From Carya illinoinensis (taxonomy: Eukaryota; Streptophyta; Magnoliopsida; Fagales; Juglandaceae), in NCBI RefSeq assembly GCF_018687715.1, contig NC_056760.1, positions 33,679,501 to 33,743,500 on the forward strand: DNA of 64,000 nucleotides. Reading direction: 5' to 3'. This document shows positions 24,801 through 36,470 of the stretch, one piece after another. The notes beneath the pieces are model-generated. The model was not told the DNA's origin, ran no database searches, and saw nothing but the letters and a program-made list of their open reading frames with translations. Every line of letters starts with the position of its first letter. Positions within the stretch are counted from its first letter, which is position 1. Position numbers and translations under genes: made by a program.

Positions 24801-25189
24801 TGAGAGGTGTTAAGCATTTTGGTAAGAAAAGGAAACTAGATCCGAGGTACGTCGACCCTTTTCAGATTCTAGAGAGAGTAGGGTCCGTCGCCTATAGAGT
24901 TGCTTTGCCAGATTAAATTGGGGATGTTCATGATGTCTTCCATGTATCATCCCTGAAGAAGAGCTTTGGACAGCAAGAACCACGCTTCGTCGACCCAGCG
25001 GGTATTCAGTTGCAACTGGATCTCACTCATGAAGTTGTTCCGTCGCAGATTTTGGATTGGAAGGAGCAACAGTTGAGGTCCAAGACGATACCTTTGGTTA
25101 AAGTGGCTTGGGGAGATCCGTTAGCTCAAGACTTCTCTTGGGAGCGAGCAGCGGACATGAGGGGGCAGTACCCGTATTTGTTCGAATAG
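21807..25189 (+). pseudogene. Element C pol: protease, RT, RNase H, integrase, chromodomain-like tail; two stops
   Basis: One frame runs from the intron acceptor to TAG 25187, with in-frame stops at 23081 (TAG, end of RT) and 24914 (TAA, integrase C-terminus). Protease has DSGA (21848-21859) and ILGMD. RT has '[20 protein letters not shown]' and F-I-D-D (22850-22861). RNase H has '[10 protein letters not shown]' and '[10 protein letters not shown]'. Integrase has an H/C zinc-binding region (about 23,955-24,065) and acidic residues at 24149 (D), 24332 (D) and 24440 (E), the canonical D,D(35)E spacing. After 24914 the frame continues with 'DVFHVSSLKK' and an 'ILDWKEQQLRSK' stretch resembling a degenerate chromodomain. 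As it stands it yields only truncated products. Confidence 0.92.
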
Positions 25190-25295
25190 AGAAGGTATGT
25201 GTCTTAATCTTGATCACAGTTGGTTTATGGGCTTTCTTGTGGCTTGCTTTAAGTTGGTGGTTGATCTGCAAATTTCGAGGACGAAATTTGTTTTT

Positions 25296-25308
25296 AAGGA
25301 GAGGAGGA
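25296..25308 (+). other. Polypurine tract of element C
   Basis: AAGGAGAGGAGGA lies directly before the 3' LTR start at 25309. It follows the phrase 'tttcgaggacgaaattt', which is common before the tract in this lineage. It primes plus-strand DNA synthesis. Confidence 0.92.
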
Positions 25309-27362
25309 TGTGATGACCCGCTTTTGAGTGTATTTTCGCTCAAATAGTTGTTTTTATTTTAATTAATATTTTAGTTAATTATTTTAATTTAATTGCGTTT
25401 TAAAATTATTTTTAATTTAATTAATGTTGTGTTTTATTTCTTTTAGTTGTTTTGTGGTTTTTAATATCTTCGCAGCGGTTTAGTGTTGTTTTTCCCGGAC
25501 TGAGGATTAGACCTCGTCTTTTCCCTACATCTCTTTCCCTTTTTCCTTTTCTTTTTCCTTTTTCTCTTTTTCCTTCTTCCTTTTTCCTTTCTTTTTCTTT
25601 TTTCTTTCTTTTCTTTTTTTCTTTCTTTCCCGCTCGAGCCCCCCCGGTCTCTCTCTCTCTCTCTCACGCCGGAACCTTCAGCAGCTTGAACCGCCGCCGT
25701 CCGGCCACCGTGTGGCTCACCGCCGGTCCCATCCTCTTCGTCTCCCTCCGGCACACCTCCCCACCGAATCTCACCCCCAATCGGCCGGCCGTTTGGCCGA
25801 AAATCCTCCTCAAAGCCCGCACGGCTTTGGCTCCGATCCGCCGCCGTCGCTCCACCTCCGGCCACCATTTCTTCACCACTTCATCACCGGTCCCTTGCCG
25901 TCCTAACCCACCTATTTCCGGCCTCCAACGACCACCGGAACAGCTCCCACAAGCTAGCTTTCCTTTTTGGGAAATCCGGCCTCTTTCCGGCGATTCCGCC
26001 GCCACCCACGGCCAACCACCACTTCTAATAGCTTCACAACCATCCCTAGACCATTCCCTATCAATCCCAAGCTCTAGTTTGTCCCCGTTCAAAAGTGGGT
26101 TTTTCACAACCCACGGCCACAGTGAATTTTCACTGTGACGTTGCTTTTTCGCCGCCGTTTGCAACGCCTCGTGTTTTCTAAAATTACCATATAGCGCTGT
26201 AAGTATTTTCCAAACCCTATTTTCAGATTTAAATATATACTGCTCTTTCAATTAATTAATCTACTGGTTGGTTGATTCCGGACTGAGTCCGAGGAGTTCG
26301 GGGGTCGAATGGATGGAGGACGGAGTTGCTTGTTTTATTGTTTTATGTTGGTTGGTTATTTTTGTGCATTGTTATGGCATTACATGGTGCATGCACGTGT
26401 GTTTTTGTTTAAGTGTGAAAAGCCTGTGTATTGGCGTAAGTGGTCTTACGGGTGCGTGTGTATCACGACCCCAAGCCGGGATGGGGTATTATCCCGGTGG
26501 AGCTCCTCTAGTCACTCGGGAGCGGAATAAACTGAGTGATGTCCCCTGAGTTGTCGCTAGACGACGGGAGCGGGGGCTAGGGGTTGCTTGGCTACGAACG
26601 CGCCGGGCGCGGAACCGGGCATCGCTCTACGCACCGACTCCGTGGCCCTTCGCTGGTGAGGGCTAGAGGATGCTTGGCTACGAACGTGCGGGGCACGGAA
26701 CTGGGCATCGCTCGTTAGGTGTCACATGCGTGGTGGTACTCTGCGGTGTGGCACTGGAGCCAGGGTGTGCGGATGACCCCTAGGGGAGGTCATGGTGCAT
26801 ACGGTTAATATGGATAATGGTTTGAGTCGGATAAAGGCCAAATGTGACTTTTGGCGTGTTTTTCGGAAAGGATGTGTTTTTGGGCCAAATGGGTTTTTGG
26901 CGTGTGTGGAAAATTATGTTTTTGGGTTTTGTGCATCGGGCATACTGCATGCATTTTGTTTGAGTTCTATATGTTTTTATCTGGTAGTGTTTGGGTTTTA
27001 CTTACCTGCGGTACCATTTTTGGTTCCGTAGCTTTTGGTGCAGAGTTGGAGGACGAAGAGGAGGAGGCTGAGCCCGAGAATGCGGCTCCGCCGGGTTGCT
27101 GATGCTATGCTTTATGTTTGGTTTAAAACTGTATTTGTGTTTTTGTAATATTTTATTTATGTACGTTTTAAACATCTTGTATTACGTTAAGAAAAATTCT
27201 GGTACTTAGTTATGACTTTTGTTATCCGCTGCGTGTTCTTCCGTGCACATTTGTTGCTTTTGCACACACTTGGCACCCGTCGATGGGATGGCAACCCGGG
27301 TTGTCACCATCCGGACGTCTCGATTTCCCCGTGTTCGGGCGTGGGGATTTGGGGGCGTCACA
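25309..27362 (+). repeat. Element C 3' LTR
   Basis: 2,054 bp from TGTGATGACC to GGCGTCACA, matching the 5' LTR throughout. The main length difference is a shortened (CT)n run near 25,650-25,670. Most differences are single transitions. Confidence 0.93.
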
Positions 27363-27408
27363 TCTTTCCCTTTGCTACAGTTTGATCATATTTATCTCAC
27401 TTTGGTTT

Positions 27409-28330
27409 TCAAAGAGTGCTATAAACTGAAGTATCTCTTATTGTCCCATTTCTCTTTAATTGCTTCTCTACCTTTATAGCCATGTGTACCATGTTCTCTA
27501 TCTCCATATAATGCTGCAATTCAACTACATTGGCTACCTCCCTGTTCAAATCACATAAAAACCTGGCTATAGTGGCTTTCCGATCCTTCTCTACATTAGC
27601 CCAAATTATAGCCACCTCCACCTCCTTATGATAATCGTCTACACTCCTAGACCCATATGTAGGTTTTATAATTTTTGGTAGAGGTCTCTATAGTAGTGGC
27701 TAGGTATAAATCCCTGCCTTATTAGAGCTTTCAACTCACCCCATGTTTCTATAGGCCTCTCATGATTTCTCCTCCTATATTGGTCACTAACTAATTCCAC
27801 CAAATAATTGCATAATCAGTTAACTCAATTACTGCCAACTTCACATTCTTCTCCTCTGAGTAATTGTGTCACTAAAAAATTAACCATATTTTCTTCTCCC
27901 ACTCTAAATAAGTTTTAAGGTCAGTTCTACTTGGGAAATATGGTATTTTTATTTTGATGCTCCCGTCCCTATCTACCCCATCTCGACCCCTTGAATTTTC
28001 CCTAAGTCCTTTTCCACGCCTAACTTCTCTATGTCTGCCCATTCCACCCATCTTAACTTCAAATGTTATGTCTTGCTCATCTTTACCATCTTCTTCATTC
28101 TCATACTCATATTCAATACTAGGCTCACGTCTCCTTCTATCTCTCACATCTTGCAAATTTCTAATCACTTCATTTTGCTGATCTATCATACCCCTCACTT
28201 CCTCTAACACCAAATTCAACTATTCAAACTGTTGTTGTATGGCCTACAACCCAAAGAATGAGTTATCTACCTCCTCCTTCGGTGTGGAGTCACTCTTATG
28301 AGATATCGTAATGCGCTGTACAAAAAGAAT
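27409..28330 (-). pseudogene. Element B gag remnant
   Basis: Minus-strand frames resemble gag of a widespread plant gypsy lineage. 'KIKIPYFPSRTDLKTYLEWEKKIWLIF' (27872-28219) parallels the usual 'KIPAF..KNDPE.YLEWEKKVE' start of the gag domain. 'ATIARFLCDLNREVANVVELQHYMEIENMVHMAIKVEKQLKR' (27409-27621) is the end of that domain. An acidic/basic N-terminal region with 'DQQNEVIRNLQDVRDRRRREPS' precedes it. The middle is frameshifted. Its zinc knuckle now lies 9 kb away beyond element C. Confidence 0.8.
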
Positions 28331-29255
28331 ATTAATGGTAAAAACCTCACACACTCCCTTACGTGTTTACACTCAAATATTGGCACTCCATTCATGTTTC
28401 ACTCTTAAATTGACTTTTTTCTGATATCAATTTCACACTCTCTTACCTTTTACTTCAAGAATTTTCTCGCCCAAGTTCTTTAAGAACTAGTTGAATTAAA
28501 TCAAGACGCAACCCTATATTGTTCCAACTAGCAATAGCTCCAAAAAACAAGAAAGGAATAAAATGACACGAGACTCAAGAATTTGTATTAGAAAAAGAGC
28601 AACTACAAGAAAAGATACAAGCTAGAATGATGTAATCGGCCCATTTGAATATAAGGCTCAATCAACAAATTTCTTTCTTTCTTTTTTGTTGTAACTATAT
28701 ATCAACCTTTGAATATGCTACATTCTTTCTTTTATTTTCTCTCTTTCTATTTTTATCGATTTTTTTTTCACCAACCGATCTGATCACAAGCAGTAACAAG
28801 AATTACAATTGCCGAAATTAATTTGATTTTAGCAACAAGAAATAGGAATGAACATAGGACAATTGAAAATGATATGGAATTCAAACATGGAATAAACACA
28901 AATCTGAATTCTTGAATAAAAAGCACGAGTATTCAATTGTGAAAATCAAGCAATTGAATTCAAACACACAAAAATTGACAAGGAATTTGAAGGGAATCAA
29001 TAAAACAACACTCTAAGCAATTGAGAACCCAAACATCCAAGAAGCCCTAGATGATGCAATCTGCCCACCCTAACCAATTCGGCAACCCAAGACCAAAACA
29101 AAAAAACCCTAATGATCAAGAATTTTGGCTGCCCTAAGATGATGAAATACGATAGCCCCCTTTTTTTTTTTGCAACCCTAAGACAATGAAGCCCTAGAAC
29201 AAATTTGAATATGCAAGAATTAAAGATAGGATCAAACCTGAATTGGAAACTGAGA
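28331..29255 (-). mobile_element. Element B leader region, non-coding
   Basis: This stretch between the gag remnant and the primer binding site has no recognisable coding sequence. The 115-residue open frame at 28997-29344 crosses the LTR boundary and shows no family motif. Confidence 0.6.
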
Positions 29256-29265
29256 TCTGATACCA
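29256..29265 (-). other. Primer binding site of element B
   Basis: On the minus strand this reads TGGTATCAGA, matching the plant tRNA-Met primer complement, two bases inside the LTR start at 29268. Confidence 0.9.
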
Positions 29266-29267
29266 AA

Positions 29268-30014
29268 TGATATGAACCCGTATGATTGAAATCTCTTGAA
29301 CCAACAATTAATTTGAAAACTAACCCAAAAAAGCCAATAATCAAGTCAAGGAGATCTAGACTCTTTGAAATCCCATTTCAATAACCTAGATCCGAATCTA
29401 GACTCGTTAAAATCTTGTTTCAAGAATCTAAATTGAAGGGTGAATGCCACAAAAGTTTGTACCTTTGATAAGTTCAAAAGTTCATTCAAGAACAAGAGTA
29501 GATAAACTCAACTTATTATGAAAATATTCATCAATAGTCTAACCCTTGCAAGGTGCAGCTACAAGAAGTTTAAATACCCAACCCCAATTAAAGCCCTAGA
29601 CCGAAATTAACATTCCCCAAATTACCCTTTGGCTGGAACCCCCCTTAATGATGACTAATTCTCATAACTCATAAAATAAGTCATTTCAATGAATCAAATA
29701 GTCCAAAGCCTTCAAGCACATAAACATAACAATAGGCCAAAATAAGAAACCCTAAGTACGGTTACCCTCTTCCATAACTTGTATCACATGGATCAAAATT
29801 GGTTCTGCTTCTTTCAAGTTCATCTTGAATGTTGGGGTCTTAGTAGTTTCATTCCAAGTGGATTGCACAAATCCTTGTATTGCTAGTTTCATTCCAAGTG
29901 GATTGCACAAATCCTTGTATTGCTTCCTTAATCTTCTTAACTCTTGACCTTGTAATTGGTCCATCTGAAACTTGTAAAAGATATTTAAGACTCGATCCAC
30001 CTTGATGTCCATCA
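29268..30014 (-). repeat. Element B 5' LTR
   Basis: 747 bp from TGATATGAA to GTCCATCA in plus orientation. It pairs with 15287-16074. It contains an internal 42-bp direct duplication around 29843-29926 ('gtttcattccaagtggattg' and following) that lengthens its encoded tail peptide. Minus-strand frame 29752-30033 carries the same 'LVQST'-type pol tail as the other copies. Confidence 0.85.
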
Positions 30015-30882
30015 ATTGGGCTTCAAACCCCAAATCTTTTATAGAGGCCGAATCTCACATGGGCTTGTGGGCCTTCCTCATGGCCTCAGATACCTAGTGC
30101 ACCAAACCTAAGTTCAAATTGGGTTATTCCACCTTGCTTGTTCCAAAACAATACACCAAATAAACTAAGAGGTTTAGCTAAGTCCTGGTCATCATAAGCC
30201 TCACTTGATAAACAGGAAGGAGAATACCTTGGGCAAATCATGTGTGGTGTCCCTGAGTTGGCTGGCCAACTGATGTGTTCTCTGAAGCAACATATATTCT
30301 CTATGTGAGATCTGGTGAATTGATATTCTTTGTGTGAGATTTGATGATTTGAAATATCTCTATGAGAACTGATAATTTGAAACGTTTCTGTGTAAGATTG
30401 GATGATTTGAAATATCTCTATGTAAGATCGGATGATTGGAAATATTTGTGTGAGATTGGATGATATATGTGTTAAATTTCATGTGTTGAAATAAAATGAG
30501 TTTTACATGCTAGAGAAGAGGGTGATTCCTTGCCTTAGCGGATACAATTGAGTTTTACACGGAGGGAAATTCCCCAGAGGGTGATTCCTCATCATGCATA
30601 TGTACTTGCATTTTACTTAGAGGGTGATTCCTCGCCATGAGTGCCCATGTTCTACTTAGATGATGATTCCTCATCATGCACAATACACGTGTTCATGATT
30701 CTCTTTACATGAACGTGTGCATTACATCATCACGTAATTGTCTCTCATTAACAGTTTTGTCATAACTGTTTAACCTATCTATGGTTTTGTTCATTGAAAC
30801 CGTAGACTTTGATATAGAGGTAGATCCAAGAAAAGGTACATGAGGAAAAAGGACCAATTCCAACCGAGCAAGACACGGAACC

Positions 30883-31012
30883 ATGTCTCCGTTAATAGAG
30901 ATTTTGTTGTTCTATTGGATTTGTATTACTTAGTCTGGCAACAAACTATGTCTCCATTAATAGAGATTTTGTTGTTCTATTGGATTTGTATTACTTAGTT
31001 TGGCGACAAACT
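30883..31012. repeat. 65-bp direct tandem duplication
   Basis: Two copies start 'atgtctcc(g/a)ttaatagag' at 30883 and 30948 and differ at only a few bases, so the duplication is recent compared with its surroundings. Confidence 0.9.
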
Positions 31013-31329
31013 ATGTTTGATTTGCCGTATTTGAATTTTTGTAACAAACAATTGGGTCTGTGTATTATTTAGGGAATGAAGTGACACATGGATATTTGGG
31101 TGTAATAAAATGATTCTATTTACAATTTAAACTCTAGTACAAATAGCACTAAACCTTTTACTTATTCCACTGCTGTTTAAATGACCATTCACTTATACGT
31201 GCACTTCCTTATAAACATTGCATGTCTAATCTTGACCTAAATCTTCTATGTTACCAACTGGCTAGCACCCTTGGCACCACGAATTCTCGCTAGGCCCTTT
31301 ACTTAGGAATAACTTCAAAAATATTATAA

Positions 31330-31580
31330 AATTAAAAAAAAAAAATTGAATATAAATTTTTATTATTGTTTTGAAATTTGTAAAACTTGTATTGATTTTT
31401 ATGTTTCGTTTTGAAGTTTGTAAAAGTTCTATTAGTTTTTATGTTTGGATAATTATTAGAAGAAAAAAGTGATGATTTAAAATTAAAAAGTGTTTTGTCT
31501 TTTAAGTTATATTTGAGAATGAAATTATGAGAAATTTTGATAATTTTGTTTCTCATCTCTATATCCAAATGAGCCCTTAA
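31330..31580. mobile_element. MITE remnant of the 'gatgagatga' family
   Basis: The right end 'tttctcatctctatatccaaatgagccc' is the reverse complement of the left terminus of the copies at 54856 and 59363. The AT-rich interior is also similar. The left terminus is degraded. Confidence 0.55.
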
Positions 31581-34379
31581 AACACCAACAACTGAAGAAT
31601 TTTGCTAAACATAAACCAATTTGTTAATACATCACTTATATTATGATCCATTATAACTTTAAAAAATTTAAACGCCAATATTTTTAGCACAACTGTTGTG
31701 GAAAGCTTCCATATTAGCAATGTATTGAGTGTACATTATATATAGGAATAAATTTTGAATTAACGGGAAGTGTAACACCCCAATCCAGCAGGGGTTGGAG
31801 AGTTACTTCCTATCACTTAAACTTATATTTCATCAATATAATTACATACTCCAAATTTCCAATATCATATAGAAATTCTGATTCAAACTAATTTCCTCAA
31901 TATAATTAATTTTCTAAAATGCTAAGTCATCAAAACAAAATAATTTTTTTTAATAAACTTCGCCAATACCCATGTAGAAACTCTCTATGTTTAATGCACC
32001 ATTCTTAAAACATCTCACCTAATGCTTCATAATCTGACCCTCAGCTGAAACATCCAAATATCTGAAAAATATTATAGAGATAAGAGATAAGTTATCAATA
32101 ACTCAGTAAGCAAAGCACATATACACTCAATAAACAAAACACATATACTAGTGTGTAAACATAAGCATTTTCAGAAAATTTAGTATGCAGAAAACAAAAC
32201 ATTTCATCTTCATATGCACTTCTCAAAATGTATTATCAGAAAATCAAAGCAACTTTTCAATCTTTTCATAATCAAAACCAACTATTCATATTCAAAACCC
32301 TTTCTTCATATTCAAGAACCAACTATGGAGGGTACCTATCAGAGCAATAGGCGGGACCCTACTACCATCCCTATAGCTCCTGGGCGCCAGAAATCATCAG
32401 GCAGGAATCACAAGCGAGAATCATAGGCAGGATTCTATTACCGTCCCTGTTTATCACCATCCATACTTTGCTCTAAGATCAACTGTTCATATCATATCAA
32501 AGACTTTTTAATCATATTCAAAACTGTACATCTTTCTTCATCTTATCATATCATATCATGTCAAACCATGTACTAAACATATTCATATCATTTCCATATG
32601 ATCAAAACAGATCTAAAACATTTTCATATAACATTTACAAAATTCTCAAAAATTATATTCACTTTTTGACACAATTCATAAACATGTTAAATATTGCTCA
32701 CGTCTATACCATTCATGTCAGAAAACATTTTTCTCTTTCATTTAGATTTCATGAGTAATGTAGAAATACATAACTGAGATTATTTTTCACATTTTTTTTT
32801 CAAAACATATCATGCACATTTTTGAAACCAACATCAGTTCACTTTTTTTTTTTAATGCAAAGTCTAGCATAGGAATCCTGTTTATCTAAAATTTTTAGCT
32901 TTTCAAAAAAATTCTCACAATAGTGCCGAATGAATCTTACTCGTCACCTATAAGATAATCAGGTAACTTCTGTAAATCTCAAATCAAACAAGTACTTCGT
33001 AATTCAACCCAAGATATTAAAAATCTCTATTTTTCCTAATGTTTAAAATCCTCGAAATCCTAAAATATCGAAACTCTATAAATAATACTTTGATTTTCAT
33101 ATGATTTCTCCAAATAACTTTCATGATTCATTCCTAAAATCATAAGAACTCCATAATATTGATATTAAGGTCATAAATCTAGAGTTCATGTGTCCCACTA
33201 TAATCGCCTGAAAATTAGTCAATTTTTCTAAAATAGCCTAATGTTTCATAAATCCACACTCCTCGTTAATCCCATAACTATCTTCTGTAGTAATATTTAT
33301 CCTTGAAACAAATCTTTAGAGTAAACTTAAAACCAAGACCAACATATAACCCACCTACTTACAAGTGTAATTTTGGAAATTAACCATAAATGTGTATGGG
33401 TTCTTTGGGAAAACTAGGGTCTAAAAGACAAGACTCAAGAGAACCACCCGAATCGGGTAATCGAGAAGAGGCTATACTCATCGAGAAGTAAAGAGGCGTG
33501 TAGCAGAGCAAGATGGCGGCAGTGCACTATGGGAGGGAGAGAGAGAGTGCTGAGAGAGAGAGCATACAGAGAGAGATAAGATAGAGAGAACACGGCATGA
33601 GGGAGAGAAACAGGGGAAGAGGTTAGGTGCTTACCGAGATGCGATAGTCGCGGCTATGGGTGGAGCATTGGCTATGTTCTTCTAGTGAGAAAGCACTGAG
33701 AGTGGTGGCCCATGGAGTTGGGTGGAAGTGAGCAGCTCACGGTGCAATTTGTGAAAGTTGGACGTGGGTTGCTCTGTTTTGGGCAACAAAAATAGAGGTG
33801 CATGTACGCTTGTTTCTACAAGCAAAATGGTTTCCGCAAGGAGCTGGGCAGTGGGCAATCACATGATGGCTGAGCAAAGGAGTGATACGGTGGGCTAGGG
33901 CAGAGTTTTTCATGGAGCTTGACTGGATGTTTTGTGCTTGCTGTTGGAAAAGATGGTACTATGCGAATGGGTGCACATGAGTTGGCCTTCTGATGGTGAG
34001 AACATGCAAGTGGATTTGGACGACGGAAGCAAGTGCTTGGGTAGTTTCTACTTGCATGGGATAAGGATGTGTGTGTATAAATGAAAAAGTCTATCCAGCC
34101 TCCGGTTTTCTTTTCCGCACGCCACACTCCTGACGTGGCCAACCGGTTCGGGGCACACGTCACGGTTTATTGAAATTGAGAAATTGAAACCCGAGCTTCA
34201 TTCTCCCGCTTCAGTCTCCCTCCCTCTTCATACCTCTCCCTCTTCATACCTCTCACTCGAAGACTCTCGACTGGGTACCTTCATTCTCATTCTTCTCTCC
34301 CATGCCTCTCATTATTTCAACTCCTCCTCCCTCTCACTCGGAGCTTCTTTCTCACCCCGACACCAAAACGCCATTCTGC

Positions 34380-34800
34380 CTTGAACCCTAGAAATCAGCC
34401 CCTTCAATCTCGACACTCTTCTCCCTCAAACCTCTAACTTGAAGTCTAACCGAGCCACTGGACCGATTCGTCCTCAAAGGTAGGTTTTTTTTTTTTTTTT
34501 TTTTTTTCAATTCTGTGTATCTTGGAGTTTCTGCATTTTTTTTGCTCTCTCACCCCTTCTCTCCTTCAGCCCCGAGCCGCTGCAAGATTTGTCCTCAAAG
34601 GTACGCTTGTTTTAAGTCCCGAACCCTAGAAAAACTCAGCCCCTTTAGTCTCGACGCAGCACTCTCCCTCTTGTCCCTCTTGAACCTCTAACTCGAACCG
34701 GATCTCTCACTCCTTCTCTTCTCTCTCACCCCTTCTCTGCTTCAGCCCCGAGCCATTGGACCGATTCGTCAAAGGTATTTTTTTTTTTTTTCAGTTCGTT
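34380..34800 (+). repeat. Tandemly repeated 5'-UTR-like exon upstream of the plus kinase fragment
   Basis: A pyrimidine-rich stretch ending 'cgattcgtcctcaaaggta' occurs three times, near 34484, 34605 and 34777. Each copy ends at a GT that could be a splice donor and is preceded by similar 'ccttcagccccgagcc' text. It looks like a duplicated leader exon, or a local tandem repeat. Confidence 0.6.
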
Positions 34801-35104
34801 TTAAATGTCTACGTTTCAATTTCATGTCTCTATCTCTCAGAGTTTCTGTTTTTTTTTTTTGGAGCCACACTTTATCACTTCTCAATCGCACGTGTTTACT
34901 TGACATTAAATTCTGGAAAGTCCACAAAGTTACTGGTAAGTGCAAAGAATTTAGTTTAAAGAGAAATTAGTATACAAAGAGAGAAATTAGGTTAACTGGT
35001 AACTGCAAGCCCTTCTCAATCCCTAGTACTTTTTATACTCCAAAGAAAAAACCCTTTAGAAATTAGGTTACATCCCTTCTAAATTACATTTTGTTTTCGT
35101 AAAA

Positions 35105-35717
35105 GCATTGACGACTTATATCCTAATGGGAAAATCCTGGAAATGCCCAACTTGAAAGAATTCAGCCTTAAGGATTTAAAGACCCCGACCATGAATTTCA
35201 AGACAGATTCTTTGTTGGGAGAGGGAGGCTTTGGGAAAGTTTTCAAGGGTTGGATGGATGAGAAGGCACTCACACCCTGTAAGGTTGGCACCGGCATGGT
35301 GGTTGCTATCAAGAAATTGAGCTCAGAAAGTATGCAAGGTTTCCAAGAGTGGTTTGACCAGTTGGTTATATGGTTACATATTTTATACTTAATATGCTAT
35401 ATGAAATGACCTACTGAATATGGTTTACTACCCAAAATTAGTGGTAGAGTTTGGGCCTCTGGTTAGTTTGACCAGTTCCCTATATTTTTAGGACTTTCTA
35501 ATATAAATATTTCTGCTACCACTAATACCTTTTTTTTTTATTCTGTTTCGATCTGATTGTGCAGTCAAAATTAAATTTTTTAGGAAGACTATCTCATCGC
35601 AACCTGGTCAAGCTACTGCGATACTGTTGGGAGGAAAAAGAGCTACTACTTGTGTATGAGTACACGCGGAGGGGAAGTTTGGGATTTATAAATAGATCTT
35701 TTATTCTTAGGATTTAG
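35105..35717 (+). pseudogene. RLCK-VIIa-like kinase, N-lobe exons only
   Basis: Receptor-like cytoplasmic kinases of subfamily VII act in immune and developmental signalling. The first exon (about 35105-35355, after an acceptor 'gtaaaag') encodes 'FSLKDLKTPTMNFKTDSLLGEGGFGKVFKGWMD' and 'VVAIKKLSSESMQGFQEW', with an intact glycine loop and ATP-binding Lys. The next exon (about 35574-35717, after 'tgtgcag') encodes '[31 protein letters not shown]', then runs into unrelated residues and a stop. The family's N-terminal MGNC-type exon is not seen and the C-lobe is absent on this strand. The normal donor after the first exon is not recognisable. Confidence 0.8.
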
Positions 35718-36470
35718 AATCTTGCATTGCATCCACTGTGCTTTCTATATTTGTGAAATTTTATTATGTGTAGGAATTTGGACGTGTTTATGTTTGCATT
35801 TACTATCTTCTTAATTATTTTTCAGAGGCAATGGGTGCGTTTTGATCCTGATCAACCATCTGGAATGTGTCTAAGTTTTGGATGTGGATGTTGGAGGTTA
35901 TGGTAGAGCATACAAAGTGGGCATTAGCCTTTTGTGAACTGGTCATTACCCAGATTGTTATATATTAGAAGTTGAGAGGAATGTATAAGCACTTGATGAA
36001 TTTTGATTGTTTGTAAAGAAATTTGTATAACCACTTGATGAATTTTGAAGTTACCATAGATACAATCCAGTTGAGAAGTTTGCAAATAAATTTGTATATG
36101 AAGTGGAGAAGATATATTTCAGTTGTAAATAAATTTGCATGCTAAGGAAGAAGTGAATCTAACGATGTTACACAGCTGTAAAAATTTCAGTTGCTGAGCT
36201 TGCAATTTTCTTGAACGTCAGTATCAATTCTATTAGAAGTCCTTGTCAGAAGTTTATATTGTCTGAAGGAATTTGTAACATTGAAAGTAATTATGGTTTG
36301 AAACTACTTCCACACAACTTGTTCGAGTCTGATATTCATTGTGACATTGTGTATGGGGATACAAGTCAACAACTCTAAGAAAATACATGCATAGCCGACA
36401 CCTAGTTTTTACGGTTCTTTCATGTTAATCTTTCCAAGCATGTTGCTAATACACTCCCTAGTCTCAATAA

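Larger units (their letters stand above)
18124..27367 (+). mobile_element. Element C (18129-27362): nearly intact Tekay/Del-like chromovirus, TSD TCTTT
   Basis: This is a 9,234-bp Ty3/gypsy LTR retrotransposon with TCTTT at 18124-18128 and 27363-27367. Its parts in order are 5' LTR, tRNA-Met primer binding site, gag, a probable intron, protease, RT, RNase H, integrase with a chromodomain-like tail, polypurine tract and 3' LTR. The LTRs differ by roughly 40 substitutions and one ~9-bp indel by eye (about 2%), mostly transitions, so insertion was fairly recent. Three in-frame stops interrupt gag and pol. The Tekay/Del assignment rests on the long LTRs, primer site and pol sequence type. Confidence 0.92.
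15282..30019 (-). mobile_element. Element B (15287-30014): RT-deleted gypsy, TSD ATTGG, host of element C
   Basis: This is a minus-strand Ty3/gypsy element inserted in the right LTR of element A. ATTGG flanks it perfectly (15282-15286 and 30015-30019). Its LTRs are 15287-16074 and 29268-30014. The internal part runs from 29267 to 27363, is interrupted by element C, then continues from 18128 to 16075. Gag, zinc knuckle, protease, RNase H tail and integrase pieces appear in that order, all with broken frames. Most of the reverse transcriptase is missing near 16,950-17,200. Length without C is about 5.5 kb. Confidence 0.85.
9629..30131 (-). mobile_element. Element A: 5' LTR (right copy), split by two insertions
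   Basis: The LTR starts TGTGATGCCC at 9629 and its last piece ends near 30131 ('gggttattcca', compared with 'gggttatcaca' in the left copy). Two insertions split it: the solo LTR at 12288-14474 and element B at 15287-30014. A-derived sequence is therefore 9629-12287, 14475-15286 and 30015-about 30131. Removing the insertions leaves about 3.6 kb, close to the left copy. No host gene lies in these parts. (TG)n runs occur near 11765-11810 and 14628-14703. Confidence 0.7.
30132..31765. repeat. Gene-free spacer with degenerate tandem repeats
   Basis: There is no gene. Around 30,290-30,480 phrases of the form 'gtgagattggatgatttgaaatat' repeat about five times. Around 30,510-30,690 'gggtgattcctcgccatg' type phrases repeat. 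A 65-bp direct duplication lies at 30883-31012. The composition resembles old LTR sequence. A MITE-like remnant lies at 31330-31580. Confidence 0.5.
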
